64,000 bases of DNA from Streptomyces sp. 11x1 (lineage in GTDB: Bacteria; Actinomycetota; Actinomycetes; Streptomycetales; Streptomycetaceae): assembly GCF_032598905.1 (NCBI RefSeq), contig NZ_CP122458.1, forward strand, positions 7,527,001 through 7,591,000, read 5' to 3'. Shown here one piece after another: positions 1 to 7,713 of this stretch. Position 1 is the first letter of the stretch, and each line of letters begins with the position of its first letter. The notes below the pieces were generated by a model. That model did no database searches. It worked only from the letters and a program-made list of their open reading frames with translations, and was not told where the DNA came from. The translations under genes were made by a program, and so were the position numbers.

Positions 1-340
1 GGCCGCTGAGCACCATGAGGAAGAACATCGGCTCGATCCCGGCGGTTCCGGCCCCGATGGGGCGCAGCGCCGCGCCGACCGCCGCGAGCACCCCGAGCAT
101 CGCCACCGCCTTCGCCCCGAGCCCCGCCTCGGAGAGCGTCGCGCCGACGACCCCGACCAGCAGCACCAGCAGCCCGGCGAACAACCAGGGCGCGTCCTGC
201 GCGTGGGCGGTCACCTGCGAACCGGGGTCCGCGAAGAAGGGCCAGCCGAAGGCCGCGGCCCCGACCAGGCTGACGAGGAGGAGGGCGGCGACGGTACGGG
301 GGGAGAGCGGGACGGGGCGGGCGCGCGAGGGGCTGCTCAT
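1..340 (-). CDS. ECF transporter S component, 3' end missing (window edge)
   Basis: Substrate-binding integral membrane subunit of an energy-coupling-factor vitamin transporter. The visible 113 codons start at ATG 340 and encode a short basic N-terminus followed by hydrophobic segments (VAALLLVSLVGAAAFGW, LFAGLLVLLVGVVGATL). A conserved GAGTAGIEPMFFL stretch follows, typical of actinobacterial ECF S components encoded beside fused ATPases. The start codon overlaps the stop of the ATPase gene (ATGA), so translation is coupled. The upstream cobalamin riboswitch suggests the substrate is a corrinoid; that is inference from context. The C-terminal part lies outside the window. Confidence 0.8.
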   Translation of the reverse strand, partial: MSSPSRARPVPLSPRTVAALLLVSLVGAAAFGWPFFADPGSQVTAHAQDAPWLFAGLLVLLVGVVGATLSEAGLGAKAVAMLGVLAAVGAALRPIGAGTAGIEPMFFLMVLSG

Positions 341-2091
341 GAGAGCTCCTCCGGGGTGGCCGGCTCCGGGGGCGCCGCTCGCAGGGCGCGTCGTACCTGG
401 GCCGTGGTCAGCCAGGGCTGCGGGGCGAGGATCTTCGTGACCTGCGGGGCGAAGGAGGGGGAGCCGACGACCACCTCGGCGGTCGGCCCGTCGGCCACGA
501 CCTCCCCGTCCGCGAGGATCAGCACGCGGTGGGCCAGCTCGGCGGCCAGCTCCACGTCGTGCGTGGCCAGGACGATGGCGTGCCCGTCGGCCGCGAGGCC
601 GCGCAGCAGCGCGATCAGACGTGCCTTGGCCGCGTAGTCGAGGCCCCGGGTCGGTTCGTCGAGCAGGAGCAGCGGCGGGCGGGCCGTGAGGACCACCGCC
701 AGCGCGAGGGCCAGCCGCTGTCCCTCCGACAGGTCGCGCGGGTGCGTGTCGTCGGCGATCCCGGGCAGCAGCTCGGAGGCCAGGGCCCGGCACGTGCCCG
801 GGGCGGCCCCCGCGTCCCGGTCCGCCGCCGCGCACTCCGCCGCGACCGTGTCCGTGTACAGCAGGTCACGGGGTTCCTGCGGTACGAGGCCCACGCGGCG
901 TACGAGATCCTGGGGCGCCGTGCGGTGGGGGACCAGGCCGCTCACCCGGACCGAACCGGCAGTCGGCTCCACCAGGCCGACCAGCGCGGACAGCAGGGTG
1001 GACTTGCCGGCGCCGTTGCGGCCCATGAGGGCGATCGTCTCGCCGGGGGTGACGGTGAGGGAGACGTGGGTGAGGGCGTGGACGCGACCGCGGTGGACAT
1101 CGAGGGCCGTGACCGTCGCCGGAGCGGTGGGGGACGAGGGGGCGCGAAGGGGGGAGCGCTTGCCCAGGAGGCGCCGCAGGAAGGGGGATCGTGGGGGCGG
1201 GGAGAGCTCGGGGGCTTCTGTTGTGTGCGGGGTGCGGGTGAGTCGTGGTTGATCGCGCAGTTCCCCGCGCCCCTTGAGGGCGAGGGTTTCTCGGAGTGGT
1301 TCCGCGCGGCGGCGGGCGTCCCGGACTGTCAGGGGGAGGGGGGACCAGCCGGCCAGGCGGCCCAGGTCCACCACCGGTGGGTACACGGGCGAGACCGCCA
1401 TCACCTCGGCCGGCGTGCCCAGGACCGGCGGGGCTCCCGGGGCCGGGAGGAGGGCGACCCGGTCGGCGTACTGGACGACGCGTTCCAGGCGGTGCTCGGC
1501 CATGAACACGGTCGTGCCCAGGTCGTGGACGAGCCGCTGGAGCACGGCCAGGACCTCCTCGGCGGCGGCCGGGTCCAGGGCGGAGGTCGGCTCGTCCAGG
1601 ACCAGGACGCGGGGGTGCGGGGTGAGGACGGAGCCGATCGCGACGCGCTGACGCTGGCCGCCGGAGAGCGTGGCGATGGGGCGGTCCCGGAGGTCGGCGA
1701 GACCCAGCAGGTCGAGCGTCTCCTCCACCCGGCGCCGCATGACGTCCGGGGCGAGCCCCAACGACTCCATCCCGTAGGCGAGTTCGTCCTCGACCGTGTC
1801 CGTCACGAAGTGCGACAGCGGATCCTGGCCCACCGTGCCGACCACGTCGGCGAGTTCACGCGGCTTGTGGGTACGGGTGTCCCGCCCCGCCACCGTCACC
1901 CGGCCGCTCAGGGTGCCCCCGGTGAAGTGCGGCACGAGCCCGCTCACCGCCCCCAGCACGGTCGACTTGCCCACCCCCGACGGCCCCACGAGCAGCACGA
2001 GTTCACCCTCCGGGACCTCGAAGTCCAGGCCCCGGACGGTGGGTTCGGCCGCGCCCTCGTACGTCACGGACACATCCTCGAAGCGGATCAC
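337..2091 (-). CDS. Fused double ABC ATPase of ECF transporter (EcfA-EcfA')
   Basis: Energizing subunit of the ECF transporter, with two ATPase domains in one 584-aa chain. Domain 1 has Walker A GPSGVGKST (about residues 36-44), signature LSGGQ (142-146) and Walker B VLVLDEP. Domain 2 has Walker A GRNGAGKST (about 357-365), a relaxed signature LSEGQ (455-459) and LLLLDEP. I chose the GTG at 2091 because it overlaps the stop of the EcfT gene (GTGA) and begins directly with the ATPase fold. The inter-domain linker (about residues 255-325) is long. Around residues 271-283 it is encoded by a copy of the repetitive Streptomyces palindrome also found at 14823 and 22650. Confidence 0.9.
   Translation of the reverse strand: MIRFEDVSVTYEGAAEPTVRGLDFEVPEGELVLLVGPSGVGKSTVLGAVSGLVPHFTGGTLSGRVTVAGRDTRTHKPRELADVVGTVGQDPLSHFVTDTVEDELAYGMESLGLAPDVMRRRVEETLDLLGLADLRDRPIATLSGGQRQRVAIGSVLTPHPRVLVLDEPTSALDPAAAEEVLAVLQRLVHDLGTTVFMAEHRLERVVQYADRVALLPAPGAPPVLGTPAEVMAVSPVYPPVVDLGRLAGWSPLPLTVRDARRRAEPLRETLALKGRGELRDQPRLTRTPHTTEAPELSPPPRSPFLRRLLGKRSPLRAPSSPTAPATVTALDVHRGRVHALTHVSLTVTPGETIALMGRNGAGKSTLLSALVGLVEPTAGSVRVSGLVPHRTAPQDLVRRVGLVPQEPRDLLYTDTVAAECAAADRDAGAAPGTCRALASELLPGIADDTHPRDLSEGQRLALALAVVLTARPPLLLLDEPTRGLDYAAKARLIALLRGLAADGHAIVLATHDVELAAELAHRVLILADGEVVADGPTAEVVVGSPSFAPQVTKILAPQPWLTTAQVRRALRAAPPEPATPEELS
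1245..1276. repeat. Streptomyces GGGGCGCGGGGAACTGCGCGA-type repeat inside a CDS
   Basis: One arm of the dispersed palindromic repeat (on the minus strand GGGGCGCGGGGAACTGCGCGA followed by an AxCCxC tail). Other copies occur intergenically at 14823-14887 and as a long inverted pair at 22650-22817. Here it lies in frame within the linker of the double ATPase gene and encodes residues LKGRGELRDQP. Confidence 0.75.
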
Positions 2092-3248
2092 GAGGTTTCC
2101 TCCTCGGACGGGGCGGCGGTCGGCGCGGGGACGGCGAACGCGGGCAGCAGGCCCAGCAGGATCGCGGCGGCGGGCAGGAGGGGCAGGTCGGGGGAGGTGA
2201 GCGGGACGACGGTGGGGTGCAGGGCAGCGGGGTCGTACGCGGCGCAGACGATCAGCAGCGCGGCGACGGCCACCCCGGACCCGGCCACCAGCCACGCCCG
2301 CACCCCCCATGCGTCGGGCCGGTAGCGGGTGCGCGGCGAGCGACGGCCGCCCAGCCGCAGTCCCGCCAGCGCGGCGGCCACTCCCGCGAGCAGCACGGGG
2401 AGGCCGTAGCCGCCGCCCTCGGCGGTCAGCACGCCGTACGTTCCCGCGCAGACGCCGAGCAGTCCACCGAGGGTGAGCGCGGCGGTCGTACGGCGGACGG
2501 GTGCCGGGACCTCGGCGGTCCGGCCGTAGCCGCGCGAGTCCATCGCGGCAGCGAGTGCCACCGACCGCTCCAACGCGCCCTCCAGCACCGGGAGTCCGAC
2601 GTGCAGCAGCCCCCGTACGCCCCGGTCCGGCCGGCCCCGCAGCCGCCGCGCGGCCCGCAACCGCTGTACGTCCGCCACCAGATGCGGGGCGAACGTCATC
2701 GCCACCACCACGGCCACCCCGGCCTCGTACAGGGCGCCGGGGAGGGACTTGAGGAGGCGGGCCGGGTTGGCCAGGGCGTTGGCGGCACCGACGCAGATCA
2801 ACAAGGTGGCCAGCCGCAACCCGTCGTACAGCGCGAACAGGACGCCCTCCGCCGTGACCCGGCCGCCCAGCCGGATCCCCTGCGCCCAGGCGGGAAGCGG
2901 CGCTTCGGGGAGCGTGACCAGGGCGTGCGTCCCGGGGACGGGCGACCCCAGCACGACGGCGAACCCGAGCCGGACGCCCAGCACCACCAGCCCGAGCTTC
3001 ACGAACGCGGTGTACGAGCGGGCCCAGGGGGCGTCGGTCCGGTGCGTGGCCACGACGTATCCGGCCACCGCGATGAGCAGGGCGAGGAGCAGGGGGTTGG
3101 TGGTGCGCGACGCGGCGGTGCCGAGCCCGAGGGCCCAGACCCACCAGGCGAGGGGATGCACCCCGACCCCGCCACCTCGTACCGCCGACTCGCGCACCCT
3201 GCGCCCGGCCGCCCCCGAATCCGGGCGCCCTGTGTTGAACCCTCGCAC
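2088..3248 (-). CDS. EcfT / CbiQ-family transmembrane subunit
   Basis: Scaffold membrane protein coupling the ECF ATPases to the S component. The 386-aa product has several hydrophobic segments (for example LLLALLIAVAGYVVA and LGLVVLGVRLGFAVVLG) and the cytoplasmic coupling helices with an ARxxRGRxxR-type and AMDSRGYGR motif, diagnostic for CbiQ/EcfT. It stops in a GTGA overlap with the ATPase gene and lies 9 bp after the upstream surface-protein gene, so all five genes form one operon. The true start may be slightly downstream of the ATG used here, because the first 25 residues are low-complexity. Confidence 0.85.
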   Translation of the reverse strand: MRGFNTGRPDSGAAGRRVRESAVRGGGVGVHPLAWWVWALGLGTAASRTTNPLLLALLIAVAGYVVATHRTDAPWARSYTAFVKLGLVVLGVRLGFAVVLGSPVPGTHALVTLPEAPLPAWAQGIRLGGRVTAEGVLFALYDGLRLATLLICVGAANALANPARLLKSLPGALYEAGVAVVVAMTFAPHLVADVQRLRAARRLRGRPDRGVRGLLHVGLPVLEGALERSVALAAAMDSRGYGRTAEVPAPVRRTTAALTLGGLLGVCAGTYGVLTAEGGGYGLPVLLAGVAAALAGLRLGGRRSPRTRYRPDAWGVRAWLVAGSGVAVAALLIVCAAYDPAALHPTVVPLTSPDLPLLPAAAILLGLLPAFAVPAPTAAPSEEETS

Positions 3249-3257
3249 CGCGCCGCC

Positions 3258-4022
3258 CTATCCCCGCCGCCGCGCCCGCCACACCGCCGCGCCTCCCAGC
3301 ACGGCGACCGCTCCCACGCCCACGAACAGCCCGACGGACGGCCCCTCGCCCTCCTGGGTGGCACCGTCGGCCGACGAACTCGGGTCATCGGCACGACCGT
3401 CGGAGCCGGACGCGGACGGGGACGTGGACGCGGACTCGGCACCGGAGTCGGTGCCGGTGTCGGCACCGGAGTCGACCGCCTCGCCGCAGCCCCGCACCGG
3501 ATATCCCCCGATCGCGCAGAGCAGCGCGTTCGTGTCGTACCGGAGGGGCTTGGCGACGGACGCCAACGCCTCGGCCGTGGTCGCGTCGTCCGGCACCCGC
3601 GCACAGGCCGTACGCGCCTTCGGAGGTGTCTCGCCCTCCGGCGCGTCGGCGGCCGTACCGAAGTCGATGACCAGCGCGACCCGCTTCTCCCCGCCCCGCG
3701 CTGCCGTGTCCCCGCAGATCGAGGCGAAGTCGGCGGCGCCACGCGGCTGGACCGCGTCCGACGAGTCCCGGCTCACGGCGAACCGGAAGCCCTGGACCTC
3801 CCCGTCCGCCGGCCGCGCGGTCGACGGCCCCTGGGTGGCGTACGCCCAGGCGGAACCGTCCCGCTCCCAGAAGGACCAGTACCGGTACGCGGCCGCGTGG
3901 GCGGGCCCCGAACTCCCCAGCAGGAGCAGCAGAGCGCCGAGCGACACGAGCACCGGCGACAGCGCGCCGCCCGGCGTCACGGCAGCCGAACCCCGTGCGG
4001 CTCCCCTGCGACGCCCGGTCAT
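3258..4022 (-). CDS. Secreted/membrane-anchored SCO2322-like protein of the B12-ECF operon
   Basis: A 254-aa surface protein. It has a basic N-terminus and a signal peptide (hydrophobic core PVLVSLGALLLLLGSSGPAHA) ahead of a globular domain beginning YRYWSFWERDG. Cysteine-containing motifs (SICGD, TACARVP, LCAIGGYPVRGCGE) follow, then a Ser/Asp-rich spacer and a C-terminal transmembrane helix (VGLFVGVGAVAVLGGAAVW) with an RARRRG stop-transfer tail. I chose ATG 4022 because it overlaps the stop of the preceding barrel-protein gene (ATGA). The family is conserved with ECF operons in streptomycetes. I propose a role in substrate capture at the cell surface; no enzyme motif is visible. Confidence 0.75.
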   Translation of the reverse strand: MTGRRRGAARGSAAVTPGGALSPVLVSLGALLLLLGSSGPAHAAAYRYWSFWERDGSAWAYATQGPSTARPADGEVQGFRFAVSRDSSDAVQPRGAADFASICGDTAARGGEKRVALVIDFGTAADAPEGETPPKARTACARVPDDATTAEALASVAKPLRYDTNALLCAIGGYPVRGCGEAVDSGADTGTDSGAESASTSPSASGSDGRADDPSSSADGATQEGEGPSVGLFVGVGAVAVLGGAAVWRARRRG

Positions 4023-5380
4023 GCCTGCGGCCGCTTCCGGCCGGCCCTCACCAACACGAACCCGGCGGTGGCGGCGACCACGACCAGCCCGAGTCCGATC
4101 GCCCACCAGGCGCCCGCTCCGAGGCCGTCGCCGGCCTCGTCCCCGGCGGTCGTGTCGTCGTACGGCACCGAGGAGTAGTCGCTCCCCTCACCGGCCGGGC
4201 CGGTGTCCTTGAGCTGGGCGACGAGATCGGCACCGCCGAAGTCACGCGGGTCACCACCGGAGGCGTGCGCCGCGAGCACGAGCTGGGCGTACGCTGCGGG
4301 CCCTGCCTTGGCCGCCCACACCCCGTAGTTCTTCCGCAGCCAGGCGAGCGGCTTGTCGGTGGCGGCCAGGTTCCCGGCGGCGGCGAGCGCCACGACCGCG
4401 TCGGTGGTGGTGCCGTGGTCGGGCTGGTCCTCCGCACCCGCGAGGGAGGACTTCAGATAGCCGTCGGCGGTGAGGGCACCGGACAGGTGGACGGCCCCGT
4501 TGTGCGCGAGCTCCTCCGGGGAGTCCCCCGGGACGCAGGCGCCGAACGACCCCTTGCCCTTCCCCTGGCCCTTGTCCGTGCCGTTGTCCTTGTCCTTCCC
4601 CGTGCCGCCGCCAGCCTCGACCACGAACCCCTCGCCGAGGCTGCCGAGCACCGCGGCGGCCGTGGCGTCGGCGTTCGCGGCGAGACCGCCCTTCTTGTCG
4701 GGCTGGTAGGCGAAGGCGCCGCCGTCCTCGGCGCCGTTCTTGTCGCCCGTCTCCCCGTCGCCGCAGGGGAGGGCGAGGGAACGCAGGGCGTCGTAGGGGG
4801 AGTTGCCGTCCTTCTGCTGCTTCTCCGGGGCGTCACCGGCGGCGGCCAGCGCGCCGATCACGACGGACGTCGAGTTCGCGTCGCTGGGCCCGCCCGGTGT
4901 GTAGCCCCAGCCGCCGTCCTCGTTCTGGTTGTCCTTCAGCCACCGCACCGCCCGGCCGGCCTCGGCGTCCTGCTCGCCGACCGCGGCGAGTGCCTGTATC
5001 GCGGCGGCCGTGCTGTTGGTGTCGACGGCCGTCTCGGCGTCGCACCGCGCGGTCGCGTCGGCGCGGTACGCCGCGAACGCCCCGCTCGCGCACTGCTGCC
5101 CGACCAGCCACTCCACGGCCCCGGCACCGGGCTTCTCACCCACGGTGTCCAGGGCGAGCAGGGCGAGGGACTGCCGCCATACGCCGTCGTACGTGGGGTC
5201 GGTGTATCCGTACAGTCCGGTGGGGATCGCCTGGGAGGGCGAGGCGGAGGGAGCGGTGGACGCCTCGGACGCCGTGTCGGCGGCGAAGGCGGCCGACGCG
5301 AAACCGGTACCGGTCCCGGTGCCGAGCCCGGCTGTGGCGACCAGTACGGCGACGACCGCGGCGCTGCGGCGGACATTCAT
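4019..5380 (-). CDS. Secreted prenyltransferase/squalene-oxidase-repeat (alpha/alpha barrel) protein, membrane anchored
   Basis: First gene of the riboswitch-controlled ECF operon, 453 aa. A signal peptide (RRSAAVVAVLVATAGLG) is followed by repeated alpha/alpha-toroid units, for example WLKDNQNEDGGWGYTPGG and DANSTSVVIGALAAAG. A C-terminal transmembrane helix (WAIGLGLVVVAATAGFVLV) and a basic tail end the chain. This fold is the one used by intrinsic factor and transcobalamin. With a cobalamin riboswitch upstream and an ECF transporter downstream, a surface corrinoid-capture role is likely (inference). The ATG at 5380 was chosen because the signal peptide begins there; the in-frame extension upstream reads into the leader RNA. 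Confidence 0.8.
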   Translation of the reverse strand: MNVRRSAAVVAVLVATAGLGTGTGTGFASAAFAADTASEASTAPSASPSQAIPTGLYGYTDPTYDGVWRQSLALLALDTVGEKPGAGAVEWLVGQQCASGAFAAYRADATARCDAETAVDTNSTAAAIQALAAVGEQDAEAGRAVRWLKDNQNEDGGWGYTPGGPSDANSTSVVIGALAAAGDAPEKQQKDGNSPYDALRSLALPCGDGETGDKNGAEDGGAFAYQPDKKGGLAANADATAAAVLGSLGEGFVVEAGGGTGKDKDNGTDKGQGKGKGSFGACVPGDSPEELAHNGAVHLSGALTADGYLKSSLAGAEDQPDHGTTTDAVVALAAAGNLAATDKPLAWLRKNYGVWAAKAGPAAYAQLVLAAHASGGDPRDFGGADLVAQLKDTGPAGEGSDYSSVPYDDTTAGDEAGDGLGAGAWWAIGLGLVVVAATAGFVLVRAGRKRPQA

Positions 5381-5479
5381 GATCGGCGGCTGCCTCTCCC
5401 TGACGGGGAGCCGGGCGGCACGGCGGAGCGCCGGGCGGCTCGGCTCCGTATTCCTCGACGGTGCCGTGCACCGGCGGGC

Positions 5480-5640
5480 CGCCGGTGACGCGAGCCGGTC
5501 ACGATTCCCTCCAGGGCAGTCCGACTTGCCACCCTGTCGCGGGCGGCTCACGGTTGCGGGTCAGTGCCGGATTTGCACCGGCTTCCCCCTGTACGGGTGT
5601 GATGACGACGCGGTCACTCTACCTGCCGGTAGCCAGGATC
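5480..5640 (-). promoter_or_regulatory. Cobalamin riboswitch
   Basis: On the minus strand the leader contains the conserved core GGTGCAAATCC, CACTGACCCGCAACC (positions 5579-5552) preceded by GGGGAAGCC. This is the classic cobalamin-aptamer signature. A GC-rich hairpin region and the start of the barrel-protein gene (5380) follow. It should repress the ECF operon when B12 is abundant. The outer boundaries are estimated. Confidence 0.9.
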
Positions 5641-5676
5641 CTGAGGGCCGTTCGTGGGCCGCGATAGGTTCGGGCC

Positions 5677-6477
5677 ATGCGTACGGGGAGACTGCTGGGC
5701 GCGGGCCGCACGGCCGACGTGTACGAACTCCACGCCGACGAGGGCGAGTCCGGACCGCACGGTCCCGGCGGCCTCGCCGGGGACACCGGGACCGTCGCCC
5801 CCGGCGGCCCCGCCGACCGTGACGGAGCCGACAGACAATCCGGACGCGACGGTCCCTGGGTACTGCGGCGCTACCGGGACGGGTCGGGTGACGCGGCGGC
5901 CGAGGCCGAGGTCATGGAGCACGTGCGGAGCCATGGTTACCCCGTCCCGCGCGTCCGCTCGGCGAACCGTACGGAGATGGTGCTGGAGCGGCTGTCCGGG
6001 CCGACCCTGCTGGAGGCCTGCGCCGGCGGCCGCATCGCCCCGGCGGAGGTCGGAGCCACCCTGGCCCGCCTCCTGCGGACCCTCCACGCCCTTCCGCCCC
6101 GGCATCGCCCCGCCTCCAGCGTCCTTCACCTGGACCTCCACCCGGAGAACGTCCTTCTCACGCCGTGCGGTCCGCAGGTCATCGACTGGAACAACACCGA
6201 GGAGGGGCCGCCCGGCCTCGACTGGGGTGTCTCGGCGATGATCCTCGCGCAGGTAGCCGTCGACGAGGCCGACCCGCGCGCCCACCTGGCCCACGCCATC
6301 CTCGTCTCCCTCCTCGCGAACCGGTCCGAGGGCGTTTCCGGCTTGACGGAGGACGGGCTGGCCGAGGCGAGGCGACGCCGGACGGCCAACCCGACGATGT
6401 CCGTGCATGAGAACGAACTCATGGGACCGGCCGAGGAGTTGATCCGCGGGCTCGCGGATCCGGCGACGGCGGCCTGA
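5677..6477 (+). CDS. Aminoglycoside-phosphotransferase-family kinase
   Basis: A 266-aa protein of the APH/choline-kinase fold. It shows the catalytic loop HLDLHPENVLL (Brenner motif, about residues 149-159) and the metal-binding IDWNN. A short glycine-rich N-lobe (GAGRTADVY) is followed by an unusual 35-residue Gly/Asp/Pro-rich insertion. Substrate unknown. It is divergent from the riboswitch leader and faces the MBL gene convergently. Confidence 0.8.
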   Translation: MRTGRLLGAGRTADVYELHADEGESGPHGPGGLAGDTGTVAPGGPADRDGADRQSGRDGPWVLRRYRDGSGDAAAEAEVMEHVRSHGYPVPRVRSANRTEMVLERLSGPTLLEACAGGRIAPAEVGATLARLLRTLHALPPRHRPASSVLHLDLHPENVLLTPCGPQVIDWNNTEEGPPGLDWGVSAMILAQVAVDEADPRAHLAHAILVSLLANRSEGVSGLTEDGLAEARRRRTANPTMSVHENELMGPAEELIRGLADPATAA

Positions 6478-6520
6478 GTGGAAGCCCCATACCGCCGGAG
6501 GCCTCACACCGCCGGAGGCC

Positions 6521-7549
6521 TCACACCGCCACGTACCGCACCGGATCCGTCCCCGCCACCGCCTCCGCCCTGCCCAGCTTCACCAGCCGCCGCACATGGG
6601 CCTCCGCCTCTGAGACCGCGATGTTGCGCGAGCCGAAGGGGATCTGGGGCCAGGGGCGGTTCCACTCCATGCGTTCGGCGAGCTGCCACGCGGTGAGGGG
6701 GGCGGAGAGCAGGGCGAGCAGGTCGGTGAGCCGCAACTCGTGGTGGGCCAGCAACTCCCGTACGCGCGCGGCCGCGTCGGTGAAGGCGTACTGATGCGCG
6801 GGCAGGATCTCGGCGGCGCCCAGGCGGCCGACGCGTTCCAGCGAGTCGAGGTAGTCGCCGAGGGGGTCGGTGACGGTGTCGTCGTCCGGGTCCTCGTAGA
6901 GGCCGATGTGCGGGCTGATCTCGGGCAGGAGGTGATCGCCGGAGAACAGGCGCCCCTGGCCCGGGAGTTGGGCGGGGTGCGCCTCCTCCAGGTGGAGGCA
7001 GACGTGTCCGGGTGTGTGGCCCGGCGTCCAGATCGCGCGGACGCGGCGGCCGGGGAGGTCGAGGAGTTCGCCGGGCACGATCTCGCGGTCGGGGAGCGCG
7101 GGGGAGAACCCGGGCAGCGCGCGCGGGCGGCGCGGGGCCCGCAGGGGCGCGAGGTGCTCCTCGGGCGCGCCGGCCGCCGTGAGCTTGTCCGTCATGTAGG
7201 AGTACCAGCGCTCCGGGCCGGTCCCGCGCGTGCGCCGGACGATCGCCGTGTCCGCCGCGTGCATCGCGATCCACGCCCCGGACGCCTCGCGCACCGCCCC
7301 CGAGAGGCCGTGGTGGTCGGGGTGGTGGTGCGTGATCACGACCCCGTGGATCTCCGCGACCGATGTGCCGCACGCGCTCAGGCCCGCCGCGAGCCTGTCC
7401 CAGGACGCCGGGTCGTCCCAGCCGGTGTCGACGAGGACGGGCCCCCGGTCGGTGTCGACGACGTACACGAGGGTGTGGCCGAGCGGGTTGTCCGGGATGG
7501 GGACCTCGATGGACCGTACGCCTCCGCCGTGATCGGTCACCTGTGTCAT
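6521..7549 (-). CDS. MBL-fold metallo-hydrolase with C-terminal winged helix
   Basis: A 342-aa zinc hydrolase. It has the canonical THHHPDHHG metal motif (about residue 75), GHTPGH and the later SGDHLL zinc ligand, followed by a C-terminal winged-helix-like domain (LLAHHELRLTDLLALL ... AEAHVRRLVKLGRAEAV). The start ATG 7549 follows the KstR box divergently shared with the aldehyde dehydrogenase gene. Family members are generic thioesterase/glyoxalase-like hydrolases; the KstR box makes an acyl-CoA or steroid-degradation role plausible. Its last codons are part of a 17-bp tandem duplication. Confidence 0.85.
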   Translation of the reverse strand: MTQVTDHGGGVRSIEVPIPDNPLGHTLVYVVDTDRGPVLVDTGWDDPASWDRLAAGLSACGTSVAEIHGVVITHHHPDHHGLSGAVREASGAWIAMHAADTAIVRRTRGTGPERWYSYMTDKLTAAGAPEEHLAPLRAPRRPRALPGFSPALPDREIVPGELLDLPGRRVRAIWTPGHTPGHVCLHLEEAHPAQLPGQGRLFSGDHLLPEISPHIGLYEDPDDDTVTDPLGDYLDSLERVGRLGAAEILPAHQYAFTDAAARVRELLAHHELRLTDLLALLSAPLTAWQLAERMEWNRPWPQIPFGSRNIAVSEAEAHVRRLVKLGRAEAVAGTDPVRYVAV

Positions 7550-7563
7550 GGGCCCACTATAAC

Positions 7564-7577
7564 TAGAACGAGTTCCA
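7564..7577. promoter_or_regulatory. KstR-type operator (TnnAACnnGTTnnA)
   Basis: TAGAACGAGTTCCA is an exact match to the KstR consensus. It lies in the divergent promoter region between the MBL hydrolase and aldehyde dehydrogenase genes. Confidence 0.8.
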
Positions 7578-7644
7578 TCGGGGATGGGCGTGAAAACGCG
7601 CGGGTGTCCGTACCGGCCCGCTCGCGACATGGACTCCTTCTCCT

Positions 7645-7662
7645 GGAACTGGTATCAGTTCC
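7645..7662. promoter_or_regulatory. Perfect inverted repeat GGAACTG-N4-CAGTTCC
   Basis: Seven-bp perfect arms around GTAT, located 52 bp upstream of the aldehyde dehydrogenase start. Probably a TetR-type operator; the cognate regulator is unknown. Confidence 0.55.
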
Positions 7663-7672
7663 CTATTCGAAA

Positions 7673-7687
7673 CTGACGGTATGTCAG
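7673..7687. promoter_or_regulatory. Inverted repeat CTGAC-N5-GTCAG
   Basis: CTGACGGTATGTCAG. It belongs to a family with similar sites at 16295 (in front of the LLM gene) and 24606 (in front of the MaoC operon). It argues against the in-frame ATG at 7681, which lies inside it. Confidence 0.55.
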
Positions 7688-7713
7688 AGAAGTGGCTCCG
7701 GGAGGCAACGGCC

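Noticed and set aside
2217..4178. Long plus-strand frame opposite the ECF operon
   Set aside because: Arg/Gly/Gln-rich composition without motifs; it mirrors the third-position GC bias of the real minus-strand genes.
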